DNA from: Hyalella azteca
Taxonomy: Eukaryota; Arthropoda; Malacostraca; Amphipoda; Hyalellidae
Length of the DNA: 64,000 nucleotides
Assembly (NCBI RefSeq): GCF_000764305.2
Contig: NW_025938181.1
Span: forward strand, 62,001-126,000
Reading direction: 5' to 3'
Shown: positions 1 through 12,500 of the stretch, in pieces
Layout of the letters: each line of letters starts with the position of its first letter
How positions within the stretch are numbered: position 1 is the stretch's first letter
Translations under genes and position numbers: made by a program
Notes under the pieces: model-generated
The model's database searches: none
What the model was told of the DNA's origin: nothing
Seen by the model: the letters and a program-made list of their open reading frames with translations, nothing else

Positions 1-1093
1 TATCCTTCAATTTTTTAGTATAAAATATGTGCAGACTAAAAAATACATTGTGGTTTTGTAAGTAAAGGTCCGTTAAAATTAGATATTCAGCAATAGAGAA
101 GTCCTGAAGAGATCCAGAGAGAGAGAGGCGCTCTTTTTAAGGGCGCGAGCTTAAAGAGGATGTACTGAACAGGTGTGGAGTACAGCAGAGAGAACTGTGC
201 TGTAGAACACGCTGACTCGTGTCAGTTCAGAATCAAGCGTGTCAGCGAGTGATGCGCAAGCATCGCCAATCTGCACCACCTGTGACTTTCCCAGTTTGAT
301 CAAAATTTCACTTCTAGAGAAACGGCGCTATCTATGGTTAAGCAGATTAATTCAACCGATTAATCTGCTGATCGATATTGCGAGCTTGTTTTTAATGTTA
401 AAAAAAGGAACCATATTACATAACGCATTCAGCGAACATTGTACCTATAGGTTTAGGCCGGATTTGGCATCGCGTCAAAAATTTGTGTTTATAATTCGCC
501 GTAACCATGAAGTTAGCAATTGCGAGCTTGAACGCGCTGATAAACGCAAGCTTGCGGTTTTCGTTTTCGATCACATGGATAGTGCGATGGACTTTCATGT
601 GTACCAACTCTACTAGCCGTGACTGAATGATAAGCTTGCTGAAGCTGATGTGAGGGACAAGACTGAAGGAGTTTATGAGTGAAAAGCTTTAATTCATGAA
701 CGGACCTGTCATAAATTTCTTGGTCTCGAATATAATTTTGTATTGCATAATCGACAATTAATTTCTCGAACACCGAATACGAAGTTGTACGTTTATATTG
801 CATCGTCAATTTATAATAATACTTTGTTAGCCACTAAATTTGCGTCTTAGGTCGCGATTGTGTTAATTAATCACGATATCATATATTCGAGGAAAACTGT
901 AAGCATTATTCACTTTACTGAGACAAGTATTATTTTGTAGAATCTTTGATGCCACTTTGTTAGCCTGTCAGACCGCTCATGACCTAGCATTCACTTAGTG
1001 CCAGATGATGGAAAATAAGCTATTGAACACTTGTCGTCTCACGTGTTGTTAGGAGGAAGAGGAGACGTGTGTCTCCCAACAAGTGTTATGCCC
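1..1093. other. gene-free left edge
   Basis: No coding region could be supported. Short open frames at 239-616 (+) and 513-809 (-) overlap each other on opposite strands. They have no recognisable domain and no clear splice context. The segment at 180-250 is GC-richer than its surroundings, but I could not assign it. Confidence 0.5.
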
Positions 1094-1237
1094 TATTGTC
1101 TACACCCAGGGCTGCCAACTGCACTTGTCTATTGTCTACAACCAGGGCTGCCAACTGCACTTGTCTATTGTCTACAACCAGGGCTGCCAACTGCACTTGT
1201 CTATTGTCTACAACCAGGGCTGCCAACTGCACTTGTT
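1094..1237. repeat. 36-bp minisatellite, four copies
   Basis: Four head-to-tail 36-bp units (1094-1129, 1130-1165, 1166-1201, 1202-1237) each begin TATTGTCTACA. They differ at only one or two positions, so the expansion is recent. The unit length is a multiple of three, so two plus-strand frames stay open by chance. I regard those frames as artefacts of the repeat. Confidence 0.95.
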
Positions 1238-2160
1238 GCGAGACGTGACAACGACGTGTACTGGCGACTCATGCTGGTCGAGATGGGCTTCTCACAGCTG
1301 ATTTGTTGACGTCTGGAGTTACTATTAGAAAAATCTGACTTCGGAAAATTTACTGCGCTGGATAAAATTTACGGTGTAATTGGACATCATATCGTAAACT
1401 ACTCAAGCACCTCGAAGTTTATTGGCTTTTTCGAAAAAATGTACTTGAATACAAATTTTCTAAAATAATTCACCTACCATTAATAGCAAAAAATAGTTAA
1501 TGTTTTGATACTAATAACTTGATTTACAAACTTCAAAATTAATTTTCCAGAAACAGTTGAAATTTTTCAATACTAATATCTACGATAGGATTTGCTTAGT
1601 ATCACAATTATCGGCAAGGCCACAATTAATATTTCGATGTCGACCGATATGGGAAATTTCACATGGTCTTAGATTACATAAGGTAAGCTCCTGCTCACAC
1701 CTTCTTACGTAATGAGGCGTCGCGTCTCGTTTGTTCAGAGCGCGAAATCTTGCAGTCGCGCACCGCACGCGGCGGAGTATTGATGCTCTCTGGCTCTCTG
1801 CTGGAGCTCGAATTGTTCTTAGTTTAATAGAAGGCAATATATCCTTAAAGTCAATGCACGCTCATATGTAATTAATTGGATGGAACAGAACGCGTTCTGA
1901 TTTATCCAACGCTATACCTTAATGACAATTCTAAAATAACCTCTAAATTTAGTGTTCTATCTCAGTGAAGCAACGAAAAATAATGAGGGGAAAAACGTTT
2001 GCATAAATACACCACATTTTTTCAGAGTGATTTTCAGTCGACAAGTTTCTGCCGCATTGTCTGAGTTCTCGCCTGCTCACAGAGAAGATAGGTGGACTGA
2101 TCATCTGTCTATAGTTGAAATGGTTCCTTGCTTATAGATACAGCGATGGGTGAAAACATC
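1238..2160. other. gene-free stretch
   Basis: AT-rich sequence with only short open frames on either strand. I see no domain, no RNA gene and no convincing splice-bounded exon. Confidence 0.5.
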
Positions 2161-2490
2161 GTCCGTTTACCGGTGAAGGTATAGGAAAATTTATCCCCTA
2201 TAATGGGGTGAAGTGATAACCTGTTCACTGGTAACGATAGGTGGATTGACCCATTCCATAAATAGAGTGATCACCTGCTAACTGGTGGAGATAGGTAGAG
2301 TGATCCATTCCATAAATGGAGTGATCACCTGTTAACTGGTAAAGATAGGTGGAGTGCCCCATTTCATAAATTGAGTGATCACCTGTTAACTGGTAACGAT
2401 AGGTGAAGTGGCCCATTCCATAAATGGAGTGATCACCTGTTCACTGGTGAAGATAAGTGGAGTGATCCAGTCCATAAATAAAGTGATCGC
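2161..2490. repeat. 54-bp minisatellite
   Basis: At least five good head-to-tail copies of a 54-bp unit start near 2217. Each contains GATCACCTGTTAACTGGT and a CCATTCCATAAATGGAGT segment, and degenerate copies lie on both sides. The unit is 18 codons long, so the minus strand reads openly over 2225-2416 as an 18-residue repeat containing QLTGDHSIYGM. There is no start, splice or neighbour context for a gene, so I call it a repeat. Confidence 0.9.
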
Positions 2491-4268
2491 CTTTCCTTAG
2501 ATGACATGATATCTGAGAACTCTTCACTAATCTGTTCATTAGTGAAGTGAGGAGCTTGCGAAAGGGTGCAGCGAAGACCTGTTGATAACTGTAGGTTGTT
2601 GTCTGTAATTCATGACTTGCAGGACGCTATTAACTCATACGTAAATTCTTATACCCATTTGCAATATACTTTAAATTCACTTCCTCTGCTCCAAAACTCC
2701 AAATTTTTGCTTGTTCAGAATATACTGCAATTAATCGCTGTTTCTTTAGGAATGATATTTCTTGTCTATTTACGATACGAATTTCATTAGAAAATATTCA
2801 TATTATTTTTTAACCTCAGTATCATTGTTTCTCAACATAAAACGCTAAAATTAGGAAAACCAATTAATTACTAGAGTTTACCAAAGGAGAATTAATATTA
2901 TTTATCAGTTCTAATTATTAAATATAATGATTCTGCTTTTTCGTTAAAAATTTTTCGGAGCTTATGTATCAGGCAGACGTTGGAAAACTATATGTGTTCC
3001 GTGCTAAAGTTGTTGCCTCCTTGTGTCCCTTGCTCGGTAATTACAGAAACCGGAATTATTTGACACATATTAATGTTCTGAATCAAGCATGTTATTCGAA
3101 ATGACATATACATTGTACACATGGTGTCAGAACTCGGGATAGAATTTGTGCATTACTGTACGGAAATTATAAAAGATTCACAAATGCTGTTTCTCGACTT
3201 GACGGCAACAGTTTCACCTTCAGCACTGCACATCAAAAATTAGTTCCTTGAATAAAAGGCGTCTTTTTTAGAAGTCAAGAGTAATGAAATTAATCTAGTG
3301 ACATTTAATGAAGCCAGTGATCAATACTTGAATATTCAACGTGAATGAATAATTTTCTAAAACTTTTTCTTGCTGATCCTCGGAATGACGACCGACGCTC
3401 TTATGCATACATGAGGATTTATCTTAAATGCATAAATGATTCAACGCTATTGGCAATTTCAGTTATTTTTAATCATGCTCAGCTAAATGTGTTGCCTAGC
3501 TGCTACACCGCAGAGGTATGCAGTACGTGGGGCCCGTGTAGATCAGAGATGCCGAGACAGCGGATTTCCTCTCGAGTTGTATGCGTAAGCGTCTGAGAAG
3601 ATGCATCTTTTATAATGTCTTGATGAGCTTGTTTTTGCGAGGCCTGCTCGTTCAAATTTGGCTGATTATTTTCTTAGTTCGACAAAATGGTTGGAGCGAT
3701 ACCTGAAGTAGCATTAATTATACAAATGTTAATTAAGCTAAAGATTTTGTGCACTCGCTGCGGCGTTTCCATTATGCACTAAAAATTTTGGAGGTTTCAA
3801 TCATTTCTCTGGCGGTTGTGACTATTTCTTATTGATTAAAATATCCGTTGCTTTTCTTCCTTCGATGCCCGACATTTTTCCACTTGAAGTCTAAGCTTAC
3901 GAACATTCACAAGTTTCTTCAGTTCGCTTCTTTCCGTATCGGTTTTTCTTCCTGAAACTACTTTAATGTTCATGTACCCTATATACTCTGCCAAAATCAG
4001 TGCATCGACATAACCGGTGCAAACCATAACCTCGACATAAACAACGTTTGCGGGGTTTCTGCGTTAGTCCACATTTGAGAAACAGGTGATAAAATTGCCG
4101 CAATGTTTACGTGGGTGGACGGTGATAGAGAAATGAGTTGTTTTCAATGTATTGACCTTAACTGAAGCACATGCGAGGCGTTAGTAGAGCGCTTGCCAAG
4201 ACGTTAGGTTGTATTTATGGTTTAACGCTAATGGGAGCGCAGCGCGTACATCAGCCTCTAATGGTGTA
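2491..4268. other. gene-free stretch
   Basis: AT-rich DNA with scattered short open frames, for example 3345-3596 (+) and 3836-4027 (-). None shows a recognisable domain or conserved splice sites. Confidence 0.45.
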
Positions 4269-4596
4269 GCTGCAGCTTGTCTACCAGCAGTAGTAGACTA
4301 GTAGACATTTCAGTGCGTCTCAAGCAGCAGCTCGTCTACCAGCAGTAGTAGACTAGTAGACATTTCAGTGCGTCTCAAGCAGCAGCTCGTCTACCAGCAG
4401 TAGTAGACTAGTAGACATTTCAGTGCGTCTCAAGCAGCAGCTCGTCTACCAGCAGTAGTAGACTAGTAGACATTTCAGTGCGTCTCCAAGCTGTATAGCT
4501 TGTCTACCAGCACTAATAGACATTTCAGTGCGTCTCAAGCTGCAGCTCGTCTACCAGCAGTAGTAGACTAGTAGACATTTTTGTGCGTCTTCAAGT
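4269..4596. repeat. 55-bp minisatellite with internal dyads
   Basis: About six tandem units of roughly 55 bp run through this segment. Each contains GTCTACCAGCAGTAGTAGAC, which can form a small hairpin, followed by CATTTCAGTGCGTCTCAAG. The middle copies are nearly identical. The last two are variant and shortened. Confidence 0.9.
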
Positions 4597-6572
4597 GCTT
4601 CAAGCTGCATCTTTTGCGTCAGAGGTCATGTAGACACTTCAGCTGTCATGTCACGCCGAAGTTGGCGTGAGCAAAAAATGGCTTTAGCGCAGTATGATAA
4701 GGCCCGAGCTTGCGGAGCCCATGCTTGAATGTTGAACGAAAATACGTTAATTCATAAAAAATTATACCTGGGAATATTAACATGCATTTGGATTTTTTGT
4801 CATTTGTATTCATTTCATAAACAAACAATCGTTGTCAATTAACCCGTCAGTGTCATCTAACAAAAATTAATTCTATTTTTATAATATATTTTGCATTTTT
4901 ACTTTCTCTAGCTACGCTTTGATTGAAAAATATTGTTAAATCTAAAATATTCCTTTAAATAACGTCACTGTTTGCTGTAAATTACAAAATGCTAAATTAT
5001 TTCCAAGAGATTTTTGTCATGGAATGAGACTTTAATTTACGTGTTATTATCAATGATCAATAGAACTAAAATTTTCGATCGTCTGTATCATTTTAAAATT
5101 TATGTGTTTTAGCATAATCGAATTTTTTCTAGCTGTGGGTTGCAAAGCGCTTAACTGTATAGTAGTCGCACGTAGTCGTACGTACGAGTGTGTTTGTGTT
5201 TTTGCTGGCATAGAAGTGAATGAGTGTTCTAGTTCGCTGTAGTCCCCTCTGATATTAATTAGTCTGCGTGCCAGTCAGTGAGCATCAAAGAGTTGTAAAA
5301 AATTCGTAAAATCTAATCAGTTTGGTTTTTCTTTGAATTCGTACAGATATAATCCGACGCTATCACATTAATCTCAATTCTGCATGTTATGTGATGTGCT
5401 GAATATTTATGTCAACATTATTTAAGTTACATACTGTATTTATTTTCTCCAATTTCCTAGAAATTCTTTGAAATTGTAAAGCTATCAATCAACGGTTGAT
5501 GTTGAACATATGCCATCTTGCCGTTTGGCTCGTCATTGGCAACGAACAAGCTGCTGAAAAGGTGTTTATGAATCAAGTTAGTTGTACAGGTCTACCAAGT
5601 TCTTATTTCGAGTTAAAATTAAATAAAACATAAAATTCCATTAAATTAATTCCAGTCGGTACGATTATCTCAAATTTGTGCTTTAATGATTGTTTCCAAA
5701 AATTTTGCACGTATTTTCGGATTTGCAAACGAATCTATGTTTAATTTGTTGCACGTGTCCCTGCAGACCACGTGTAAGTGACTCTAGTATGTACTTATGT
5801 ACTATGATTTATTCGTGAGAAGAAACAGATGAACATGGGGAGTCTTCGTGAGAACCGTGTTGTCATAAATAGGAGAAAAGCTAGCTTATCATCCCTATCA
5901 TTTTGCTGCTAACATGGACGAAATTGCTCGTAGACCTATAGAGAGTAAAGTGCATATGATCTATAGCCGTGAGTTTGGGTGTGATGAGACATTAACTTCT
6001 CGATCCCGTCACATGCATACGTCTTTGTGTCGCATGTTCCCATGCACGCTGCATAAGTGCCGTGCTGACGCAGCAGATCAGAAGTCACTCTCATGTTGCT
6101 ACGCGCATCTAAGAGCACGAGTATTAAAAAGATCATTTGAAACTAATGAGGAAGTATCTCAAGTGCAGTGCTCAAAATCAGATACTTATACAATGACATC
6201 CGCACAATTATTTCTCATTATAATTTTTTTTGTGCTCAATACAATTTAAAATTTTGTTTGTACGTTCTGGCCATGGAGAGATGAATTTTTGTTTTTCTGT
6301 CAACTTTTTGTTTTTTCTTGTTTCTGCCAACAGACGCCATTTATCCGAATTGAAACAGATAAAAGGAAATATACTTTTTATATCTGCCATGCAGTTGCGC
6401 ATAAAATTAGTTGTTTAGATATAACTTTATGCCGCACTCGAATGATGTTCGTATTTTATTTTATGCCTGTTAAATGCCTATATTAATTTATTCCTTTTTA
6501 TTTTATGCCGCGTTGTGTAACTATTTTCTTAATTTTTCCAAACATACACAGTGTCAGATTTATCAATTAAAA
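4597..6572. other. region upstream of SLC5 gene A
   Basis: No assigned gene. This segment should hold the promoter and any untranslated first exon of gene A, but I cannot identify a TATA box with confidence. A possible splice acceptor (ACACAG ending at 6552) lies just before the chosen ATG at 6573, consistent with a 5'UTR intron. The open frame at 5914-6249 (+) has no recognisable domain. Confidence 0.4.
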
Positions 6573-9500
6573 ATGTCGACTGCAAACGAAGTGGCTGAAT
6601 TTAGCGTCGTGGATTACTGTGTGTTTATTGGAATGCTTTGTATATCCATGGCCATCGGGCTGTACCATTCGCTCAAAGGCAATAAAACAACCGAGGACTT
6701 TCTCATGGCAAGCCGATCGATGTCACCAATACCAGTAGCGTTTTCCTTAACAGCCACCTACCTCTCTTCCATATCAATATTAGGTGAGTAATTTTGTAAG
6801 TCTATAAAACTTGGACAAGTAGCGCTTTTCGTTACAGCCACTTACCTCTCTTACATATCAATATTAGGTAAGTATTTGTGTAAGTCTATAACACTCACTT
6901 CAATAGCGTTTTCCTTTACAGCCGCCTACCTTTCTTCTATTTCAATATTAGGTGAGTGGTTGTGCAAGTCGATGCCACCAATACCTGTAGCATTGTTCTT
7001 AGAAGCCAACTGCTTTTACTCATAGCAATATTAGGTGAGAAATCATGTATGTCATTGCAACTAATTGCACTTAGAAGCACCCTACCAATATTAAAATCTG
7101 AGGTGGGCTATGTCACCGATATCACGTACTCCTTACCGACGCAACTTCCCTTCTCTATCAATATTGTGAGAGAACTCCGTTGAAGATTAATTTTTTCTGA
7201 TGCGTAACTAAATAGACCAGCAGGTTACTCTATTGAATGCTCGCTATTATTTTGTTTCATTCATTTTATTCCTGAAGACGGTGATGGGAAGCATGCTGAT
7301 ATCAGATTTTTTAACATTTGTGTTTCACATTATAGGATTTTGTTTTACACACCGTTCGATTCTTGGCCTATAAACTGAAAAATAAAATGAAATTCGCTCG
7401 ATTTCAGGTATCGTTGGCGAGGTCTATGGACAAGGCCTGATGCTGGCGTGGTCTCTCATCGGCAACGCTCTGGGGATAGTCACTGCCACGCTGTTCATCA
7501 TGCCTGTCATGTACCCTTTAAAACTCAACAGCGTCAACGAGGTGAGTTTGACGAATAGCTACTTTAAATTGTAAGAGGCATTAATTTATTCTGATGTAGC
7601 CACTGGAACTCATCCGCATTAACGAGGCCAACCTTATCTAACCATTCGAATTCAACAGGTGAGTCCAACGAACCACTGAAACTCAAAGGTGATAATGAGG
7701 TGACTTAGATGCAGCGATATACACAGAATCTCTCAACAGCGTCAAAGATGATGGAACGTACCTATAACGCACATAAGAAGTGCTGACTAGGTCGGAATGA
7801 TAAACTAACAAGTTTATTATTCAATAAAAATGCGAACGAGGTGAGTTTGATGTGCCGAAAATCGAGGTGAGCTTGATGTGCCCACTAGCGGCTATCGAGA
7901 AGAATCTGATGCACACTATGAACATCTGTAGAGTTAACGAGTTGAGCTCGGTGTACGCAAAAAAACCTTGATAACATCACAAGTTAAATCAAATTCAAGC
8001 AATAAATTGTGGTAGTGTTAACGAGTTGTATCATAAGACACCCAAGAGTTATACCGTTTTTCACAATTTACACCTTCGGCAGCTTCTGGCTCAGGCCACT
8101 CTAAACTTTTTGTAAATTTATCTTATTTTCATCGAAAACGTTTTGGAGACCAGCTCCATCATCACTTAAAAAATCTAGAGAATACAAGTATAATCCAATT
8201 TGGCCTTCCTAAAGTGATTAACACCTGCACTCTACATCTATATGATCTCAATAATAATAATAATTACAAATTTCAGTACATAGAGCTGCGCTTTGGCTCG
8301 GTGTTCCTTCGAAAGCTCGTGCTCGTGATGATCACTGGCAACTACCTCATGTACCTTGGTTTCTGTCTCTACGCTCCCACCCTCGCGCTGGAGTCTGTCA
8401 CCCCCATCGACCTCACCACCTACATCTTCATCTTGGGCACAGTAGTCACCGTCTACTGCGCTTTCGTAAGCCGTTACTACATTAAATTATCATAATTTTT
8501 TATAAAGATCTCTCTATAAAAAAATTGAAAATTTCTATTTCTGCAGTTTCTGATTTCGAAAATGAGATCCAAATATCGTTTAGTGATTTTCGAGTTGGGT
8601 TTGTAGGTTCGCGTTGTAATATTTCGAGTTGTAATATTGAAGAAGTGTTTCTCCTACAAGCTCAAGTCATGTTATTATTTACTTTCATTCCCTGCCTTCA
8701 CCACAAAATAGTGTATGATTCTTCACAGTTTTTAAGTTAATAACACCTCGCAAGCTAATTAACACTTCGAGCTCAACTAATATTTACTCGCAAATTTGAT
8801 GCAAGAGGATTGAAAAAATTTTATGACTTGTATGCTATATTTCCTCAAAAACATTTTCTAATAAACTGAAATAAATTTTGATACAGTATGCGTTGTTAAA
8901 ACGCGGTAAATTCTAAGAAATCTTTCTGTCTCTTTCTGCCTGAAGTCAGGGGTTGTCTATGTGATAATAATATATTTTACACTGCGCATTTTAATTGATT
9001 TTTTTTCAACATCAAAGTAATTATGGAGCGTAGTTTAAATTGCACCTTCGTTGCAGGGAGGTCTAAAAGCCGTCGTGTGGACGGACACGTTTCAAACAGT
9101 CGTCATCATCCTGGGAATTTTAGTCGCTGTAATTTTCGCAGTCATCGAAGTCGGTGGAATGGACGACGTCTGGAGAATAGGATCAGAGAACGGACGAACT
9201 GACATGCTTGAGTAAGAGTCATCCGCGATAGCCAACTCTTCTTACACTGTAACAAATGAATTTTTTTTAATTCAACCTTGCCGAGCCATCGATTATGAGT
9301 ATATAAAACTGTATCGAGCTGTGCAATTATATTGATAGGATCATAATTATATTGGTATAATTAGGATTCCAATTAGGACCAACACCTAAGAACTTGTACT
9401 GAAATACTGCCGTCTCGACTGGTTAATTATGTTATGTTGTGGTCGCTAGCTTCAGACCCGGGTTGTACGTACGCCACACGATGTTCAACACAATCCTCAA

Positions 9501-12500
9501 CGGCTTCGTGACGTTCTTCACGATCTACGGGTTCACGCAAGCAACCATCCAGAGGGCCGGGTCCATGCCAGACTTGGCGCGGGTTAGGCTGTCAGTCATA
9601 CCAAAAGTCTCGTTTTTATTTGGATATTTTTTCATTGAAAATATGAGTTTTTTATAATAAGTGTTTTCTGATACTTCCATTAGTTATATATGTCACATTA
9701 CGGCATATGCTTTAATTTTATCAATTTTTTCTGAATTCTTCGTATCGAGTATAGAAGAACACAACATTTTTCTTCTATGTGTGCTGTAGCATTTGCCTTT
9801 TTTTGCGAACTTAACTTTTGTTCCCATATTTAGGGTTCTTTTCCTGAACGCATTCGGCCTGATAGTGCTGATGGGCATTTTGTTCTTCACGGGTCTGGCA
9901 ATTTTTGCCGTATACGCGGGATGTGACCCCATCACCCTGGGCTACATTTCGCAGAAGGATCAACTGCTGCCTTACTACGTCATGGACTACCTTGGGACTT
10001 TCAAGGGTATCCCCGGGCTTTTTGTGGCGTGCCTCTTCAGCGGCACTCTCAGGTAGGCCGTCACCTCAAGCATCTCAAAGTATTGCTCAGCCATTCACGG
10101 TCAGAAGATTTCAATTCCAAAGTTGCTTCGATCATATTGTTTTCTGGACCATTAGTTTACACAAGTTGAAGTAGCATCCTGATTTCGAAGAAATTTTTCA
10201 GTTATTTGTTTACCTCTCGTTCCAAATTCAAATTCAACAAGATCAATGCGTATTTCAGTTCAATCTCGTCACTGCTGAGTGCGCTGTCGTCGATGCTGTG
10301 GGTGGACTTCATGTGTGAGCTGGAATACTTCAAGAAGTCATCAGAAAGAGTCAAAACCATCACCAACAAAGTCACAAGTGAGTTCAAGTAAAATTCGAAC
10401 GAGACGATTGAAGCATGTATTTGTTATATCTTCAAATTGGAACTCAACAATAAAATACTTCGTAAAATATTTCTTGTTATGCCTATATACGAATTATAAT
10501 TAATGCATCAATTTCATAGGTTGTATAAGTTCATAAATGACGGACCTATGATGAGCCGCGCCTGTGTGCACTCGATAGTCAAACAACATTTGAAACGAAT
10601 CGGTGCTTCTGGAGCTTATTAGTTTTCGATAATTTTAAGAAATCTAATTATTAAACACATCAAGATTGCACTGCAGTTCTACGGCAAGTGTAAATCTTTC
10701 CATTGTTAAAATTTGAAGCCGATAGTTGAACCATCCGTTGCAGCCGTAGATCAAAAGTTAAGTGGCGAGAGAAGTATGACCAAGTGGAAATGTCCCATTT
10801 AGAGTTAGCATTACCAGCCTTGCTACAGCGCTTGTTAAGCTACCCAGTGCACACTTGCTATAACGAGCTATACCCTGTCGCCACACATCATTTACTGAGC
10901 ATTCACAACTAAAAAAAAGATCCACACTTGCGTTGAGTTTGCTTTGGCAGTGCACGGCCTGCAGCGGCATTTGACCATTTGTTGATGATGATTTGAATTA
11001 AAAAAGTACTTTCTCTCGCTAAAGTCATCAATGTTCCACTCAAACAGTGAATGTTTATTAGTCATTGTGGTTTATAGATATTTAAATCAGACTAACATGG
11101 AACTTCTGGTCTAAACAAATAAAATACATTCATATAAGAAACAGAAGTTTCGTTTCTCGCTTAAGGTCCTTCAAGACAAACAGTTTGAATTATAACACTT
11201 TGATCAACCTACTTCAACGTTATAGTTTATGTGTTTTAAGGAGTTTAAACGGCAAAATATGTGTTTTAAGGAGTTTAAACGGCAAAAAAACATTCATTTA
11301 CATAAAGAATTCAGCTTTTTTATTAACAAATCGTAACTGGTCACAACAATGGATGCACAATATCGAATTGGGTCACACCAAGTAGATTAGATTATTATAC
11401 GCATGAACTTTTCCGAGGTTCTAACCCGTCTCCTTATCTGTAACTCCGCGTAGTGCGAGAACGAAATGAGTTCGTGACTAAGCATGCTGCAAATCATCTC
11501 ATAGCGCTATTACTGTGTCTTTCCGCAGTCCTGCCTGGTTTTTGTAGCTGTTCTTTAAATCAGTACATGGCATTCCTCTACGCTAGACACAGATAGCCGA
11601 GATCACGCTTAATTGCACGGCTCTGTTCTGCTAAGCGCGGCTGTATAGGCAAAGATATGCTTAGCTCGAATATTTCATAAGTGATTCTTAATTGACATTG
11701 ACATTGCATCAGCTCTCGTACTGGGTTGCATCATGATGGGATTCGCGGTGCTGGCCTCCAAGCTGGGCGGGCTGGTGCAGGCGACGGCCGCGGTGTTCGG
11801 GGCGCTGTCGGGGCCCGTGCTGGGCCTCTTCGTGCTGGGGGTCATGGTACCCCACTGCAGCAAGAAGGGCGCCATCGCTGGAGGCATCTTTTCCACTGTA
11901 AGTTATCACTTTCGATGGATCCAACAAGATGATTTGATATTTTTATGTGAATTCATTCACTTCTGCTTGTCTCTGTGTAATTAAAATTCACCATGGGATG
12001 GGCTAATTAGTTTGTCACTCTTTATATCGTACATTTTGTCACCGAAGTAAGCAGTATAAGTTTATTTGATCGTCAAATGCCTTGCACAAACACTTTCACT
12101 TTGATACATTATTTACCCGCAGGTGGTGATGGTGTGGCTGTCCATTGGATCGCAGTTCCGAGGTATGGTGACAGTTATGTTACCGCTCTCCATAGATGAA
12201 TGCGCGGATAACTCTTCTCTTATTTCAACTACGCAAACGCTATGGACCACAACAACCACCGACTTACCTGAGGAGTTAGTTGACGTTGAGTTCGTCTGAC
12301 ATTTTGGTCCTGTATAATCTCTGCGAGAATACTCCGACGAAATAATTTTAAAATTTATCTATCGCGTACAACATTCGTATCAGCCTTGCCATCAAACATA
12401 TGTTTTCTTCTGCATAATGGCTGAGTTCGTAATAGCTAATTTATGATATCACTTTCTTACAGCATTACTCGCCCTTTTGACTTCTTCTACGGCATCTCAT

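Noticed and set aside
239..616. 125-codon plus-strand frame
   Set aside because: No recognisable domain, an opposing frame on the other strand, and no splice or promoter context. It could be chance.
1094..2490. Possible CRISPR-like arrays
   Set aside because: The repeats are contiguous tandem units without unique spacers, in a eukaryotic context. They are minisatellites.
5914..6249. 111-codon frame upstream of gene A
   Set aside because: Composition is unlike the clear exons here and no family resemblance was seen. It may be UTR or intronic sequence of gene A.
6474..6572. Upstream in-frame ATG for gene A
   Set aside because: It would add 33 residues absent from both paralogues and crosses a likely splice acceptor; 6573 aligns with their starts.
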